From the NCBI GenBank assembly GCA_934539245.1, contig CAKTCK010000046.1, positions 1-15,015 on the forward strand: a stretch of 15,015 nucleotides of DNA. Reading direction: 5' to 3'. Position numbers and translations under genes: made by a program. Origin of the DNA: an uncultured Faecalibacterium sp. (lineage in GTDB: Bacteria; Bacillota; Clostridia; Oscillospirales; Ruminococcaceae). The notes under the pieces were generated by a model, which did not search any database, was not told the origin of the DNA, and saw only the letters and a program-made list of their open reading frames with translations. Positions within the stretch are counted from its first letter, which is position 1. Each line of letters starts with the position of its first letter. Positions 1-7,872 of this stretch are shown here, in pieces.

Positions 1-316
1 TGACAGCGTAGGTCATAGCCAGATCGCTGTTCTCAGCCATCAGCTTGCTGTACTGGACCTTCTTCAGGCCGCCGATGTACTTGCTGTGGGTGATGTGGAA
101 CTTCTGCTCGGCCTTCTTGCCGGTCAGAACAGCCTTGTCGCAGTTGATGACAACAACGAAATCGCCGCAGTCAACGTTGGGGGTGTAATCGACCTTCTGC
201 TTGCCGCGCAGCAGAACAGCGGCCTCAGCAGCGACGTGGCCCAGGCTCTTGCCGGCAGCGTCGAGCAGGTACCACTTACGCTCGACTTCAGCGGGCTTTA
301 CGAGAGTAGTGCTCAT
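1..316 (-). CDS. rplM: 50S ribosomal protein L13 (partial, N-terminal part)
   Basis: L13 is an early-assembling protein of the large ribosomal subunit that contacts 23S rRNA. The visible 105 codons begin MSTTLVKPAEVERKWYLLDA and continue with GKSLGHVAAEAAVLLRGKQK, then DYTPNVDCGDFVVVIN and the KYIGGLKK region, all typical of bacterial L13. Family members have about 145 residues, so roughly 40 C-terminal residues lie beyond the left edge. The start at 316 is set by an AGGAGG ribosome binding site eight bases upstream. A consensus promoter and short hairpin leader precede it, and the gene is divergent from the operon to its right. In most bacteria rpsI (S9) follows rplM, which would place it outside the window. 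No oddities are seen in the coding part. Confidence 0.97.
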   Translation of the reverse strand, partial: MSTTLVKPAEVERKWYLLDAAGKSLGHVAAEAAVLLRGKQKVDYTPNVDCGDFVVVINCDKAVLTGKKAEQKFHITHSKYIGGLKKVQYSKLMAENSDLAMTYAV

Positions 317-371
317 ATCTATTTCCTCCTGATAAGCTTTTTGTACGTTTCAGGCGCCCTTTTGGGGCGCG
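317..371 (-). promoter_or_regulatory. rplM 5' leader with hairpin, candidate L13 autoregulatory leader
   Basis: The leader between the predicted transcription start (about 371) and the ATG at 316 is about 55 nt. It opens with a GC-rich hairpin: GCGCCC (plus strand 354-359) pairs with GGGCGC (365-370) around a loop of about 5 nt. The AGGAGG ribosome binding site occupies 325-330 on the opposite strand. Ribosomal protein leaders upstream of rplM are known in Firmicutes and mediate feedback by the protein. Position and shape fit that idea, but the element is short and I cannot match a covariance model by eye. It could simply be a 5'-stabilising hairpin. Confidence 0.45.
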
Positions 372-377
372 AGTGTC

Positions 378-406
378 AGTATACAACACAAAAACGCGCC
401 TGTCAA
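378..406 (-). promoter_or_regulatory. Sigma-A promoter of rplM
   Basis: Read on the minus strand, TTGACA (406-401) is followed after exactly 17 nt by TATACT (383-378). That is a perfect -35 box and a five-of-six -10 box. Transcription would start near 371, just before the leader hairpin. Strength and position fit a highly expressed ribosomal protein gene. Confidence 0.88.
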
Positions 407-545
407 CATGATTTTTGGATTTTTTCAGCGGAAATTTTTGAAACTCTCAAAATCGCTTGTTTTCTCTTGAATTCTCTCGATTTCTAAATTCAGATTTTTG
501 CAAAAGTTTTTTGCCTGCCCCGGCATATTTTTGCCATTTGCCCGC

Positions 546-574
546 TACAAATCCCGCTGCGGTTGTGGTATACT
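546..574 (+). promoter_or_regulatory. Extended -10 promoter for the hypothetical-ttcA-alr-lepA operon
   Basis: TATACT at 569-574 is preceded by TGG at 566-568, giving an extended -10 element. The -35 box 17 nt upstream (TACAAA, 546-551) is poor, as is common when an extended -10 is present. This would start an mRNA near 581, about 48 nt before the ATG at 629. The AT-rich stretch 407-545 between this and the divergent rplM promoter shows no gene. Confidence 0.65.
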
Positions 575-628
575 ATAAAGGATATGGGCGGCGCACAGCT
601 GCCTTGCCAACACAAGGAGAATACATCC

Positions 629-1198
629 ATGCCAAATGAGATCGACCGCACTTCCTCGGCGCAGCGCCGCAGCTCCAAGCTGCTGACGGCGATGGCCATT
701 TTCATCTGTCTGGGCATCGCCGCCTACATGGTGCTCACCCTGCTGGTGAACCGGCAGACCCCCGCGACACCCGACACCCACTATACCGGCACGAACGGCG
801 TCTCTGTCTACTACGACAGCAGCGTGTGGAGCGTGTGCCGCATGACCGAGGACGCTACCCTCGGCACCGTGCTGGAGCTTGCCACTGCCGACACCGCAGA
901 CAGCGAGGACTATCAGGCCGTGCTGTTGCAGCGGGGCACCGCCGACAGCTACGACAACTTTATTGAGGACTCGGAAGCCGACCTCAAGCAGGCTTACGGC
1001 ATCATCAAGCCCCGCAAGGTCAACCTGACCGTGGAGGGCGCAGCGGTGGAGGCGGTGCGCTGCGATATCCGCACCTACTACGCCGTGCTGGCTACCATCA
1101 CCTACGACAGCGGCGATGTGGTCTACGTCTCGGCGCTGACAAAGCTGGCCTCCATCAGCGATGTGGTCAATCTGGTAGAAAGCGTGAGCCTGTCATGA
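629..1198 (+). CDS. Hypothetical membrane-anchored extracytoplasmic protein (189 aa)
   Basis: I do not recognise a named family. The protein begins MPNEIDRTSSAQRRSSK, a short basic cytoplasmic segment. One hydrophobic helix follows at about residues 18-41 (LLTAMAIFICLGIAAYMVLTL), then a Thr/Pro linker and about 140 polar residues predicted to lie outside the cell (N-in, C-out). The outer part resembles small beta-rich domains (VSVYYDSSVWSV, ITYDSGDVVYVSAL) with no catalytic motif that I can name. The start at 629 is supported by AAGGAGA at 614-620. A longer frame opening at a TTG at 563 overlaps the promoter and has no ribosome binding site. It is the first gene of the operon and overlaps the next by four bases (ATGA), so the two are likely translationally coupled. 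A function linked to its neighbours cannot be inferred. Confidence 0.85.
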   Translation: MPNEIDRTSSAQRRSSKLLTAMAIFICLGIAAYMVLTLLVNRQTPATPDTHYTGTNGVSVYYDSSVWSVCRMTEDATLGTVLELATADTADSEDYQAVLLQRGTADSYDNFIEDSEADLKQAYGIIKPRKVNLTVEGAAVEAVRCDIRTYYAVLATITYDSGDVVYVSALTKLASISDVVNLVESVSLS

Positions 1199-1995
1199 GT
1201 GATCTTCGTGCAATGCAGCGGCTTTGCGGCCTGATGCGCAAGGCCGTACAGGACTATGAAATGATTGCCCCCGGCGACCGGGTGATGGTGGGCGTTTCCG
1301 GCGGCAAGGACAGCGTGGCGCTGACCATCGGCCTTTCCATGCTGCGCAAGTACATCGGCTTTGATTACGAGGTGGTGGCGGTCACGCTGGACCCGCAGTT
1401 CGACCATCAGCCCATGGACTACTCTGCGCTGGCGGAGCTGTTCCGGGAGCACGGCATCCCCTACGAGGTGCGCCGCACCGAGATCGGCCCTGTGGTGTTC
1501 GAGTACCGCAAGGAAAAGAACCCCTGCGCCCTGTGCGCCAAGCTGCGGCGGGGCGCGCTGCACACCGCCGCGCAGGAACTGGGCTGCAACAAGGTGGCGC
1601 TGGGGCATCATCTGGACGATGCCGTGGAGACCTTTTATATGAACCTCTGGCGGGAGGGGCGCATCGGTTGCTTCTCGCCGGTGACCTACCTTTCGCAGCG
1701 GGATCTCACCCTCATCCGTCCCATGCTTCTGGCCACCGAGTACGAGGTGCAGTGCGCCGTGCGGGAGGCAGGCTTGCCCATCGTGAAGAGTCGCTGCCCC
1801 GCCGACGGTGTTACCGTGCGGGAACAGACCAAGGAATTTGTGCAGGAGCGCTGCCGCACCGACCACGCCTTCCGGCAAAAGACCCTCCATGCTTTGCAGG
1901 AGAGCGGCATTGACGGCTGGCGTCCCGTCCACACGGGCCGGGGCAGCTTTATCGTACCAAAAAAGGAAACAGATCATGCAGACACAACCGTTTGA
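1195..1995 (+). CDS. ttcA: TtcA-like tRNA 2-thiolation PP-loop ATPase
   Basis: This is a cytoplasmic ATP-pyrophosphatase of the TtcA/TtuA type. These enzymes adenylate a tRNA base and replace oxygen with sulfur; TtcA forms 2-thiocytidine at tRNA position 32. The PP-loop SGGKDS lies at residues 35-40. The paired cysteines of CALCAKLRRG are Cys111 and Cys114, and a third, Cys201, lies in SRCPADG. The CxxC plus one downstream Cys is the iron-sulfur arrangement of the family. GHHLDDAVET (137-146) is the second conserved block. At 266 aa it is slightly shorter than the proteobacterial enzyme. The ATG overlaps the previous stop as ATGA, and the C-terminus overlaps alr by 20 nt, so a polycistronic mRNA is clear. 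The exact substrate (C32 or another thiolated position) cannot be fixed from sequence, so read the symbol as a family label. Confidence 0.88.
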   Translation: MSDLRAMQRLCGLMRKAVQDYEMIAPGDRVMVGVSGGKDSVALTIGLSMLRKYIGFDYEVVAVTLDPQFDHQPMDYSALAELFREHGIPYEVRRTEIGPVVFEYRKEKNPCALCAKLRRGALHTAAQELGCNKVALGHHLDDAVETFYMNLWREGRIGCFSPVTYLSQRDLTLIRPMLLATEYEVQCAVREAGLPIVKSRCPADGVTVREQTKEFVQERCRTDHAFRQKTLHALQESGIDGWRPVHTGRGSFIVPKKETDHADTTV

Positions 1996-3178
1996 AAAAC
2001 ACGTCTGGGCCGAAATCGACCTCGAGGCCCTTCGGTATAATTTCCGGGAGGTAAAGGCCCGGGCAGGGGCACTGCCCCTGTGCGCAGTGGTTAAGGCGGA
2101 CAGCTACGGTCACGGCGCGGTGCAGTGCGCCCGGGTGTTCGCCGAGGAGGGCGCTGCATGGCTGGCGGTCAGCTGCCTGACCGAAGCCGTGCAGCTGCGC
2201 AAGGCGGGGCTGACTTTGCCCATCCTCATTCTGGGGCATGTGCAGCCCGCCTACGCCGCCGCCCTGATTCAGAATGACATCACCGTGGCCTGCTACTCCC
2301 TTGGGCAGGCACGCGCCCTGAGCGAAGCCGCCGTGGCGGCAGGCGGCAGAGTGCACATCCACCTCAAGGCCGACACCGGCATGGGGCGCATCGGCTTTGC
2401 CCTGCGCACCGATTTTGACGCCGCCATCCGGGAGATGCTGGAAGCCTGTGCGCTGCCCGGGCTGGAAATGACCGGCCTGTTCCAGCATTTTTCCGTGGCC
2501 GATGACACTGCCCCGGAGAATGTGGCCTATACTGCCGAGCAGCACGCACTGTTCGTGAAAGCCTTCCACGCACTGAAGGCCGCCGGGCGGGAGCCTGCCC
2601 TTGTACACTGCGATAACTCTGCCGGGGTCATGCTGCACCCGGACTGGCCGGAGGGCTTGCCCCGGGAGCGCTGCATGGCGCGCCCCGGCATCATCCTGTA
2701 CGGCTACGACCCCAGCGACGAGGTACGCTTTGGCCGCTTTAAGCCGGTAATGACCCTCAAGACCGTGGTGAGCATGATCAAGGAGATGCAGCCCGGCCAG
2801 TGCGCCAGCTACGGCCGCCGCTTTACCGCCGAAAAGCCCACCAAGGTAGCCACCCTTTGCACCGGCTATGCCGACGGCTACCCCCGGCTGCTCAGCTGCG
2901 GCAAGGGCGTGGTGGAGATCCACGGCAAGGCCTGCCCGGTGCTGGGGCGGGTGTGCATGGATCAGATGATGGTGGACGTGACCGACGTGCCGGAGGTGCG
3001 CGAGGACGACGAAGCCATCCTGTGGGGCGGCACCGTGAGCGACACCGCAGAGACCATCGCCCGCAAGACCGATACCATCCCCTACGAAGTGCTGTGCGGC
3101 GTTTCCCGCCGCGTGCCCCGCGTCTACCGCGACCACGGACAGATCGTGGCCGTGGAGGACTGGATCTTAGAAGCATAA
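1976..3178 (+). CDS. alr: Alanine racemase
   Basis: This PLP-dependent cytoplasmic enzyme interconverts L- and D-alanine and supplies D-Ala for peptidoglycan. The 400-aa length is normal. [11 protein letters not shown] carries the PLP lysine Lys40. [10 protein letters not shown] (131-140) contains the conserved arginine Arg138. ASYGRRF places the second catalytic base at Tyr279, followed by GYADGYPR (297-304). [15 protein letters not shown] (322-336) and [15 protein letters not shown] (370-384) complete the C-terminal beta domain. The ATG at 1976 has AAAGGAA just upstream and lies inside the end of the ttcA-like gene (20-nt overlap). The frame is open for a further 56 codons upstream, but that extension is antiframe to ttcA and has no family similarity. 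Downstream, lepA follows after 19 nt. All catalytic residues are present, so it should be active. Confidence 0.97.
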   Translation: MQTQPFEKHVWAEIDLEALRYNFREVKARAGALPLCAVVKADSYGHGAVQCARVFAEEGAAWLAVSCLTEAVQLRKAGLTLPILILGHVQPAYAAALIQNDITVACYSLGQARALSEAAVAAGGRVHIHLKADTGMGRIGFALRTDFDAAIREMLEACALPGLEMTGLFQHFSVADDTAPENVAYTAEQHALFVKAFHALKAAGREPALVHCDNSAGVMLHPDWPEGLPRERCMARPGIILYGYDPSDEVRFGRFKPVMTLKTVVSMIKEMQPGQCASYGRRFTAEKPTKVATLCTGYADGYPRLLSCGKGVVEIHGKACPVLGRVCMDQMMVDVTDVPEVREDDEAILWGGTVSDTAETIARKTDTIPYEVLCGVSRRVPRVYRDHGQIVAVEDWILEA

Positions 3179-3197
3179 AGCTGCCCGGAGGAACTAC

Positions 3198-5009
3198 ATG
3201 GCAAGAGACAACATCCGCAACTTCTGCATCATTGCACATATCGACCACGGCAAATCCACCCTGTCCGACCGCATTCTGGAACTGACCAAGAGCGTGGACG
3301 AGCGCACCATGGAGGACCAGATTCTGGACAACATGGATATCGAGCGCGAACGCGGCATCACCATCAAGGCGCGTGCCGTGACCATGAACTATACCGCAAA
3401 GGACGGCAAGACCTACGAGTTCAACCTGATCGACACCCCGGGTCATGTGGACTTTGCCTACGAGGTCAGCCGCAGTCTGGCCGCCTGCGAGGGTGCCATT
3501 CTGGTGGTGGACGCCACGCAGGGCGTGGAGGCGCAGACGCTGGCTAACACCTATATGGCACTGGAGCACGATCTGGAGCTGGTGCCCATCCTGAACAAGA
3601 TCGACCTGCCCAGCGCCCACCCGGACGAGGTGGCGCAGGAGGTGGAGGACGTGATCGGTCTGCCCTGCATGGATGCGCCCCGCGTTTCCGCCAAGACCGG
3701 CCTGAACATCGATCAGGTGCTGGAGCGTGTGGTGAGCGATATCCCCGCCCCCACCGGCGACCCTGACGCCCCCCTCAAGGCGCTGATCTTCGACAGCATC
3801 TATGACAGCTACAAGGGCGTCATCGTCTACATCCGCGTGTTCGAGGGCACGGTGAAGCCCGGCGACACCATCCGCATGATGGCTACCGGTGCAGAGTTCA
3901 CGCTGGTGGAGGTGGGTCACATGGGTGCCACCTCCCTGACCCCCTGCGCCCAGCTGCAGGCCGGTGAGGTAGGCTACCTGACCGCCAGCATCAAGACGGT
4001 GCAGGACACCCGCGTGGGCGATACCGTCACGCTGGCAGAGCGCCCCACCGCAGAGGCACTGCCCGGCTACCGTCAGGTCAAGCCCATGGTGTTCTGCGGC
4101 ATCTACCCCGCCGACGGTGCCAAGTACCCCGACCTGAAGGACGCACTGGAAAAGCTACAGCTGAACGACGCTTCCCTGACCTTTGAGCTGGAGACCAGCG
4201 CCGCGCTGGGCTTCGGCTTCCGCTGCGGCTTCTTGGGTCTGCTGCATATGGAGATCATCACCGAGCGTCTGGAGCGGGAGTTCGATCTGGACATCATCAC
4301 CACCACTCCCAGCGTGCGCTACCGCCTGACTTTGACCGACGGCACGGTGGAGATGATCGACAACCCCTCCAGCTACCCGGACCCCAGTAATATCGTCAAG
4401 CAGGAAGAGCCCTTTGTGGATGTGCACCTGTACACCCCCAACGACTATGTGGGCGGTCTGATGGATTTGTGCCAGAGCAAGCGCGGCGTGCTGATCGATA
4501 TGAAGTATCTGGACGATGTGCGGGTGGACCTGCACTACGCGCTGCCGCTGGGCGAGATCGTGTACGACTTCTTTGATGCCATCAAGAGCCGCAGCCGGGG
4601 CTACGCCAGCTACGACTACGAGTTCAAGGAGTACCGCGAGAGCGATCTGGTCAAGCTGGACTTCCTGCTCAACGGCGACCCCGTGGACGCCTTGTCCATG
4701 ATCGTGTTCCGGGACAACGCCTACGCCAAGGGACGCCGCATCTGTGAAAAGCTGCGGGACAACATCCCGCGCAATCTGTTCGAGATCCCGGTGCAGGCAG
4801 CCATCGGCGGCAAGATCATTGCCCGCGAGACGGTCAAGGCCATGCGCAAGGATGTGCTGGCCAAGTGCTACGGCGGCGATATCTCCCGTAAAAAGAAGCT
4901 GCTGGAAAAGCAGAAGGAAGGCAAAAAGAAGATGCGTCAGCTGGGCAGTGTTTCCCTGCCCAGTGAGGCCTTTACCGCCGTGCTCAAGCTGGACAGCGAC
5001 GACGATTGA
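3198..5009 (+). CDS. lepA: Elongation factor 4 (LepA) GTPase
   Basis: LepA/EF4 is a ribosome-associated translational GTPase that acts on pre- or post-translocation ribosomes and influences initiation and subunit maturation. The G motifs are intact: G1 AHIDHGKST (13-21), RGIT (52-55), DTPGH (79-83) and NKID (133-136). Domain II follows from about residue 190 and domain III from about 290 ([17 protein letters not shown]). The family-specific C-terminal domain contains [19 protein letters not shown] and the basic [20 protein letters not shown]. The 603-aa length is standard. GGAGGA at 3187-3192 sets the start, 19 nt after alr. The gene is last in the operon and runs into a strong terminator 17 nt past the stop. 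No oddity is seen. Confidence 0.98.
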   Translation: MARDNIRNFCIIAHIDHGKSTLSDRILELTKSVDERTMEDQILDNMDIERERGITIKARAVTMNYTAKDGKTYEFNLIDTPGHVDFAYEVSRSLAACEGAILVVDATQGVEAQTLANTYMALEHDLELVPILNKIDLPSAHPDEVAQEVEDVIGLPCMDAPRVSAKTGLNIDQVLERVVSDIPAPTGDPDAPLKALIFDSIYDSYKGVIVYIRVFEGTVKPGDTIRMMATGAEFTLVEVGHMGATSLTPCAQLQAGEVGYLTASIKTVQDTRVGDTVTLAERPTAEALPGYRQVKPMVFCGIYPADGAKYPDLKDALEKLQLNDASLTFELETSAALGFGFRCGFLGLLHMEIITERLEREFDLDIITTTPSVRYRLTLTDGTVEMIDNPSSYPDPSNIVKQEEPFVDVHLYTPNDYVGGLMDLCQSKRGVLIDMKYLDDVRVDLHYALPLGEIVYDFFDAIKSRSRGYASYDYEFKEYRESDLVKLDFLLNGDPVDALSMIVFRDNAYAKGRRICEKLRDNIPRNLFEIPVQAAIGGKIIARETVKAMRKDVLAKCYGGDISRKKKLLEKQKEGKKKMRQLGSVSLPSEAFTAVLKLDSDDD

Positions 5010-5025
5010 TCTGCAACGATACAAA

Positions 5026-5079
5026 AAGGGGCTGCTGCACTTTCGGCTAAAACGATGTGCAGCAGCCCCTTCCTTTTTT
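5026..5079. terminator. Bidirectional rho-independent terminator between lepA and the phage-like cluster
   Basis: GGGGCTGCTGCAC (5028-5040) pairs perfectly with GTGCAGCAGCCCC (5057-5069) around a 16-nt loop, and AA/TT extends the stem to 15 bp. To the right lies TTCCTTTTTT for plus-strand transcripts. To the left AAAAA (5022-5026) reads as a T-run for minus-strand transcripts. It therefore ends both lepA and the convergent holin gene, whose TAA stop (5078-5080) sits at the edge of the T-tract. Confidence 0.93.
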
Positions 5080-5332
5080 ACTTCTCTTCCCGCAACTTTT
5101 CCAGATAGCCATCGGCCTTGATGGCCTCCGGGGTGAAGGAGTTATTCTTCCACCAGCCCACAAGGGCGGCTGTCACGGTCAGACCGGTAGTCACCAGCTG
5201 CTCCACGGTGGCGCTCTCGATGGGCAGCACGGGCTTGCCGCAGGCGCTCAGCACCTGATTGGTCAGTGCCAGCGCCAGCGCAGCGGTACGTGCCAGCGTG
5301 GCGGCAGAAATTTTGCAATGGGTATCGTTCAT
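5078..5332 (-). CDS. SPP1-type phage holin
   Basis: Holins form membrane lesions that release endolysin or other cargo. This 84-aa protein matches the SPP1 holin family in layout. A short N-terminus leads into a first hydrophobic segment (about 10-31, ATLARTAALALALTNQVLSA) and a polar turn GKPVLPIES. A second hydrophobic segment (about 43-61) follows, then the hallmark WWKNNSFTPEAIKAD (60-74) and a charged tail. The start at 5332 has GAGG about 10 nt upstream and lies 4 nt after the preceding stop. It is the last gene of the cluster and converges on lepA. Pairing with the M15 peptidase two genes upstream is the usual lysis arrangement. Both hydrophobic segments are intact. Confidence 0.88.
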   Translation of the reverse strand: MNDTHCKISAATLARTAALALALTNQVLSACGKPVLPIESATVEQLVTTGLTVTAALVGWWKNNSFTPEAIKADGYLEKLREEK

Positions 5333-5336
5333 AGGT

Positions 5337-5555
5337 TCAGTTCCTCACTTTCTCTAAATCTGCGATGCGGTGGTTCGCCACCTTCATCTGCTCTTCTAAA
5401 ATGGGTACGCGGCGGGCAAAATTGTTATGCTCCCGTACCTCCCGGGTCAGTTCTTCCAGCTTGGTGTCGGTCACTGCCTGACTGCGGCTGTTGGCGATCA
5501 GCACGCCGATCAGGGTCACTGCGCCTGCGATAATGGCCGAGATGATGCTTGTCAT
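5337..5555 (-). CDS. Small TM plus coiled-coil protein of the lysis module (XhlA-like role)
   Basis: This 72-aa protein has one N-terminal membrane helix (about 4-21, IISAIIAGAVTLIGVLIA). A heptad-rich amphipathic helix follows (about 27-72, TDTKLEELTREVREHNNF then ILEEQMKVANHRIADLEKV). Small phage proteins combining one TM helix and a coiled coil commonly sit beside holins, as with hemolysin XhlA. Here the order is TM first and coil second, so similarity to XhlA is one of role rather than clear homology. The ATG at 5555 follows the M15 stop by 5 nt and has AGGGGG about 8 nt upstream. The same frame stays open further upstream, but that stretch is antiframe to the M15 gene and is ignored. Confidence 0.75.
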   Translation of the reverse strand: MTSIISAIIAGAVTLIGVLIANSRSQAVTDTKLEELTREVREHNNFARRVPILEEQMKVANHRIADLEKVRN

Positions 5556-5560
5556 CGCGC

Positions 5561-5971
5561 TCACCCCCTCCACCGGGCTTTGTCTGCCCGGGTATCCACG
5601 TGCACCCAGCCGGTGGCTCTGCCCGCCTTCACGGGATAGCGGCCAACGCCGCCCCAGTCCGGCATCAGGCTTTCGGCGTAGGCGGCCACGTCCTCCACGC
5701 TCACGTCCTGTACCCGGATATCTGCCGCCCGTCCGTACAGGTGCTGGCTGCTCTTTGCTCCTCCTACGGCTGCGTTGTGCGCTGCCGTCCGGTAGCCGCT
5801 GGTGATCACCACCGCCTTGCCAAAGTGCTCCCGGATACATTGCAGCACCACGGTCAGCGCCTCGTCCACCATAACGGTGTCGGTGCCGTCCCGGCAGCGC
5901 AGCTCCCGCACACGGAAACCCGGTGCCAGCAGCTTTGCCCCGTCCCTTGCAAGGCTATATTGCCGGATCAT
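5561..5971 (-). CDS. M15 family zinc peptidase (endolysin-like D-Ala-D-Ala carboxypeptidase)
   Basis: This is a peptidoglycan peptidase of the M15/VanY-like fold. The zinc signature SxHxxGxAxD appears as SSQHLYGRAADI with His77 and Asp84, and the third ligand His124 lies in WVHVDTR. ITSGYRTAAHN (56-66) is the conserved segment before it. The catalytic core is complete in 136 aa, with no signal peptide and no separate wall-binding domain, as in small phage enzymes. I chose the ATG at 5971 because GAGG lies seven bases upstream. An ATG at 5992 overlaps the preceding stop as TAATG and would add seven residues; it remains possible through translational coupling. Lacking a signal peptide, export would need the downstream holin or release by lysis. 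Confidence 0.88.
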   Translation of the reverse strand: MIRQYSLARDGAKLLAPGFRVRELRCRDGTDTVMVDEALTVVLQCIREHFGKAVVITSGYRTAAHNAAVGGAKSSQHLYGRAADIRVQDVSVEDVAAYAESLMPDWGGVGRYPVKAGRATGWVHVDTRADKARWRG

Positions 5972-5991
5972 CTCTCCACCTCTTTTCTGCA

Positions 5992-6753
5992 TTACAGTCC
6001 CCGCATCCAGTTCTCAATGATGGTGCTGCGGTACTCATGCGCCCGCAGACCCGGGTGGTCGTTGTAGAGGGCAATCTTAAAGGCATCGTTGCGCAGCTGC
6101 TTTGCTGTAGCGCTGGTGTCCGCACGGCCTGCGCCGTGTGCGGTAAGCAGCAGCGGGTGCTGCTCGTCGTTCAGGTCCAGCACCGGCACGCCCCAGTAAG
6201 CACAGATTTCCTTAACGGTTGCCCGGTAGGCTGCGCTCATCCATCCATCCGCAAGGATCACGCCCAGCTTTGCGTAGGGGATATTCTTCATAAAATACTC
6301 AAAAACAGTATTGTATGCGCCCCACACCGTTGTGTTGGTGGTGTCTGTTTTCGTGCCGATGATGGCGGTCGGGTCAAAGCCCTGTGCTGTGTCCGGCTCG
6401 CACTCGTTCAGACCGAACATCAGGGTGATGTAGTCCGCATCTTTTGGTACGGCCTTGTACCGTTCCACCGAGAACGGTGAGAGCCGCCCGGTGATATTGG
6501 TAAACACAGAGCCGCTCACCGCCTCGTTCACCAGCGTCATATCGTTGCGCTTTGCGATCCACCACGGGTATGTTTTCCACACCTTCAGCTTCTGATCGTA
6601 GAAATCCGAATTTTTGCCGGTGTTGCCGTTCGCATCCGTGTAGCCGGTAGCGTTTCCCTCGGTAAAGCTGTCCCCGCATGCCACATACTTTTTCCCGTAC
6701 AGCACATTGCCGCCCGCAGCGTTCAAGGGGTTTCCCTGCAAATCATAAATCAT
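5992..6753 (-). CDS. SGNH/GDSL hydrolase, tail-associated type
   Basis: SGNH hydrolases are serine esterases; phage-tail versions are thought to de-O-acetylate surface polysaccharide or peptidoglycan. Block I is GDSFTEG (27-33) with nucleophile Ser29. The block II glycine is probably Gly81 in AVSGSVF, and block III is FGLNE (113-117) with Asn116. The block V histidine is probably His233 in YNDHPGLRAHEY. The usual Asp three residues before that His is not there (Tyr230), though Asp232 is adjacent, so the acid residue is uncertain. The opening YDLQGNPLN followed by YGKKYVACGDSFTEG is the form seen in Firmicute phage-tail esterases. There is no signal peptide. The start overlaps the previous gene as ATGA, indicating coupled translation with the collagen-like fibre. 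The 253-aa length is normal for the family. Confidence 0.9.
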   Translation of the reverse strand: MIYDLQGNPLNAAGGNVLYGKKYVACGDSFTEGNATGYTDANGNTGKNSDFYDQKLKVWKTYPWWIAKRNDMTLVNEAVSGSVFTNITGRLSPFSVERYKAVPKDADYITLMFGLNECEPDTAQGFDPTAIIGTKTDTTNTTVWGAYNTVFEYFMKNIPYAKLGVILADGWMSAAYRATVKEICAYWGVPVLDLNDEQHPLLLTAHGAGRADTSATAKQLRNDAFKIALYNDHPGLRAHEYRSTIIENWMRGL

Positions 6754-7871
6754 ACCGTGCCCTCCTGAATGAATTTGTTGATCTTCGTATCGCTCAGCAA
6801 GCCTTTGTACACTTTACACTGGTACAGCGTGCCGTCCCAGCAGCGGGTCAGCTCGCCGCCATTCGTACCCGGGGCACCGCCGATCAGCAGGCTCTCCGGC
6901 ACATCCGTAATCTTGGTGCCGGTTGCCTTCCAGTCGCTCAGCGTGCAGTAGGTGCTGCCGCCGCGGTACTTATTGCCGTCCAGCTGAACTACATACCGAG
7001 TGCGTGTTTTAAGGTGCGCGATGCTATCCGATATGTTTACAGCACCATGGTTATAATAGGCAATGCCGGTGGTGCCATAGTTTGGATTCAGGCTGATGTT
7101 GATACCCGGCAGGTTGGAATTGTTCCCAGTCTCTGTCATGCAGTGCAGGAATACGATCCATCCCTTGTCGTTAAAGCCGTCGCTTGCCTTTGCATCCAGC
7201 AGAATGGTGTACTGCGGCGTCTCGGTGCCTGCGTGCTCCAGCATCTTTACGCCAGTGTCAAGGCCCTTTGTCAGCGCCGTTTCGTTAGGCAAGTCGTAGA
7301 GCAGCTGCGCCGTCTCCACTTCCTTCACCTCCACCGTGCAGAATGCGCTCTTGCCGCCTGCGGTGGCGGCAACCACGCATGTGCCCGCTTTGATGCCCGT
7401 CACCACGCCGTTTGCCACGGTGGCAACATCGGCAGGAGAAACGCGCCACACCACCACACGGCTGGTGGCGTTCGCGGGCAGCACCGTAGCGGTCAGAGTC
7501 TTGCTCTCGCCCTCGTTCAGGGTCAGGGTCGCGGCGCTCAAGTCTACGCTCTGCACCGGGATCTCCTGTGCACTTCTGCCCCACTCTACACGCAAGGCAT
7601 TCAGGGTATCCTTTGCATCGCTGGTCTTGTAGGCCGCGTTTTCAAACAGGTTCAGCAGCAACTCTTTCGCAGTTTCACTCACTCCATCGCCCGGATCGCC
7701 CTTTTCACCCTTTGCACCGGTGTCGCCCTTGGGACCCGCTGCACCGGGCTCTCCCATGTCGCCCTTTTCACCCTTTACCCCTGTGGCTGCCGCGATGCCC
7801 GCTTCCATGTGGTTCAGGTGGGCAGCCGTCAGGGTTTGGCCGTCCACAAAATTCTGTTTTTCGTAGCTCAT
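6750..7871 (-). CDS. Collagen-like phage tail fibre with Big_2 and LamG-like domains
   Basis: This is a probable receptor-binding fibre. Residues 7-26 (NFVDGQTLTAAHLNHMEAGI) are the standard N-terminal motif of Firmicute tail-fibre proteins. Residues 31-63 are eleven uninterrupted Gly-X-Y triplets (GEKGDMGEPGAAGPKGD and so on), predicted to trimerise as a collagen helix. About 104-183 is a Big_2 immunoglobulin-like domain (LTLNEGESKTLTATVLPANA then GVVTGIKAGTCVVAATAGG). About 190-366 reads as a concanavalin/LamG-like jelly roll ending in WDGTLYQCKVYKGLLSDTKI. The start at 7871 has AAGGAG five bases upstream; an earlier in-frame ATG at 7886 precedes that site and is unlikely. It begins one base past the upstream stop and overlaps the SGNH gene by four bases. 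Carbohydrate binding is inferred. Confidence 0.85.
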   Translation of the reverse strand: MSYEKQNFVDGQTLTAAHLNHMEAGIAAATGVKGEKGDMGEPGAAGPKGDTGAKGEKGDPGDGVSETAKELLLNLFENAAYKTSDAKDTLNALRVEWGRSAQEIPVQSVDLSAATLTLNEGESKTLTATVLPANATSRVVVWRVSPADVATVANGVVTGIKAGTCVVAATAGGKSAFCTVEVKEVETAQLLYDLPNETALTKGLDTGVKMLEHAGTETPQYTILLDAKASDGFNDKGWIVFLHCMTETGNNSNLPGINISLNPNYGTTGIAYYNHGAVNISDSIAHLKTRTRYVVQLDGNKYRGGSTYCTLSDWKATGTKITDVPESLLIGGAPGTNGGELTRCWDGTLYQCKVYKGLLSDTKINKFIQEGTV

Positions 7872-7872
7872 A

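Noticed and set aside
563..628. TTG start giving a longer hypothetical protein
   Set aside because: It overlaps the -10 element, lacks a ribosome binding site, and the ATG at 629 has AAGGAGA properly spaced.
1808..1975. Upstream extension of the alanine racemase frame
   Set aside because: It lies antiframe inside the ttcA-like gene, has no ribosome binding site, and family similarity starts after the ATG at 1976.
1123..1977. Long minus-strand open frames opposite ttcA, alr, lepA and glgB
   Set aside because: They are shadows of GC-rich genes with strong third-position bias: low-complexity His/Gly/Val/Leu products, no ribosome binding sites and no domains.
7688..7783. Short tandem repeat tract
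   Set aside because: It is the codon-level trace of the Gly-X-Y triplets of the collagen-like segment, not an independent repeat element or CRISPR.
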